64,000 nucleotides of DNA, from positions 1,589,446 through 1,653,445 of the forward strand of contig NZ_JADWYJ010000001.1 of NCBI RefSeq assembly GCF_021354595.1, given 5' to 3'. Both the position numbers and the translations under genes were made by a program. Source of the stretch: Maribellus sp. CM-23. GTDB lineage: Bacteria; Bacteroidota; Bacteroidia; Bacteroidales; Prolixibacteraceae. Shown here piece by piece: positions 63,418 through 64,000 of the stretch; position 1 is the first letter of the stretch, and every line of letters starts with the position of its first letter. The notes below the pieces were generated by a model. It was not told the origin of the DNA. It worked only from the letters and a program-made list of their open reading frames with translations, and made no database searches.

Positions 63418-64000
63418 TTAAATAATCCTTTTCCTTTTCGCTAATTCTATTGCCTCTACCTTAGAGTGAACCTGTAATTTTTTGTAAATGTTTTCGATGT
63501 GCCGGCGCACTGTAGATGGCGATATAAACAGATTATCGGCGATTGAAGTATAGGGGAGCCCGACAGCCAATTGTTCCAATACCTCCACCTCCCGACCGGT
63601 AAGTTTCACATTTTCTTCGGTGTCATTTGTTTTCAAGGATAAGGGTCTGCGCAACAGATTCAGGGTTTTAAGTGCAATCGAAGGGGTCATGGCAGCACCA
63701 CCTTCCAGCGTTTGTAGAATCGCATTATAAAGTTCGGAGGATGAAGTCTCCTTCAACAGATAACCATCCGCACCTGACTGGATCGCTTTAAATATATTTT
63801 CATCATCGTCGAAAACCGTTAGCATAATAATCTTGATCTGCGGGTATTTTTGTTTGATCAGGGCCGTGGCCTCAATGCCATTTATTTGGGGCATTTCAAT
63901 ATCCATAAGAATAAGTTTTACCCGCGCATCAACTTCCAGTTTATCCATGCACTGAACCCCATCATTGGCTGTAAACGCAATCGAAATGTCATTAAAAAAC
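63418..64000 (-). CDS. NarL/LuxR-family response regulator (cut by right edge)
   Basis: The frame is open from the right window edge to the stop at 63418; the ATG at 63948 is internal, because the upstream codons encode receiver sequence (FFNDISIAFTANDGVQCMDK). The receiver shows the phosphorylated Asp in LILMDIEMPQINGIEA and the Lys in GYLLKETSSSE. The C-terminal LuxR-type HTH is clear (LTGREVEVLEQLAVGLPYTS, then NLFISPSTVRRHIENIYKKL). The first 20-25 receiver residues lie beyond the edge. The partner kinase, usually a soluble or propeller-type sensor, is not in the window. Confidence 0.93.
   Translation of the reverse strand, partial: FFNDISIAFTANDGVQCMDKLEVDARVKLILMDIEMPQINGIEATALIKQKYPQIKIIMLTVFDDDENIFKAIQSGADGYLLKETSSSELYNAILQTLEGGAAMTPSIALKTLNLLRRPLSLKTNDTEENVKLTGREVEVLEQLAVGLPYTSIADNLFISPSTVRRHIENIYKKLQVHSKVEAIELAKRKRII

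Overview
The window reads as chromosomal DNA of an anaerobic or microaerophilic marine-type Bacteroidota, most like the Marinilabiliales/Prolixibacteraceae. This is an inference from gene content, not a search. Supporting signs are Bacteroidota promoters (TTG/TTTG, about 18 bp, TAnnTTTG), type IX secretion and gliding genes (PorP/SprF, PorX, PorW/SprE, GldH), a FecI/FecR pair, a GT117/DUF2723 membrane enzyme, SusR-like propeller sensors and anaerobe-type genes (class I Hcp, C_GCAxxG_C_C). Gene density is high; there is no prophage, insertion sequence, CRISPR array or rRNA. One tRNA-Leu(CAA) is present.

Layout. 0-1.2 kb: N-terminal part of a propeller sensor running off the left edge. 1.4-14.7 kb: a serine hydrolase lipoprotein, then a long minus-strand run with efp, a DUF3108 protein, tsaB, a NodU-type carbamoyltransferase, a DUF6427 membrane protein, purD, a DUF2723 enzyme, a PorP/SprF protein, pgeF and a Crp/Fnr regulator. 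14.8-18.5 kb: an AT-rich membrane protein of unknown function and a divergent ferredoxin-hcp nitrosative-stress unit; the same near-palindromic operator lies in front of both the regulator and the ferredoxin. 18.6-21.1 kb: a RelE/ParE toxin-antitoxin pair and a BlaI/M56 unit whose M56 protease carries two C-terminal POTRA-like domains. 21.5-29.3 kb: secreted coiled-coil protein, fbaA, mannose-1-phosphate guanylyltransferase, MlaE/MlaF-type ABC pair, a TlpA-like lipoprotein and a DUF89 protein.

29.3-43.5 kb is almost all minus strand: porX and porW side by side, an Mrp ATPase, a cysteine desulfurase-SelD fusion with mnmH (selenium for tRNA 2-selenouridine), an alkyltransferase-like protein, trmB, and gldH-ricT-holB. 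A 570-bp gap follows, made largely of degenerate tandem tracts with 7- or 8-bp periods. 44-53 kb is plus strand: pgk, a C_GCAxxG protein, a DUF2892 protein, a GH2 beta-mannosidase, a small secreted protein, a 7TM-AraC regulator and a PhoB/HAMP-kinase pair whose 5' leader is a long hairpin touching the start codon.

53-61.7 kb holds two minus-strand units. The first is a sugar oxidoreductase/isomerase triad. The second is a sigma factor/FecR anti-sigma unit followed, in place of the usual SusC/SusD TonB receptor, by two periplasmic STN-domain proteins: STN-retropepsin-PDZ and STN-carboxypeptidase-regulatory domain. I consider this sigma-STN-protease unit and the M56-POTRA fusion the best candidates for undescribed envelope-signalling biology here. 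The window closes with a POT-like transporter, the tRNA-Leu and a NarL-type response regulator cut by the right edge.
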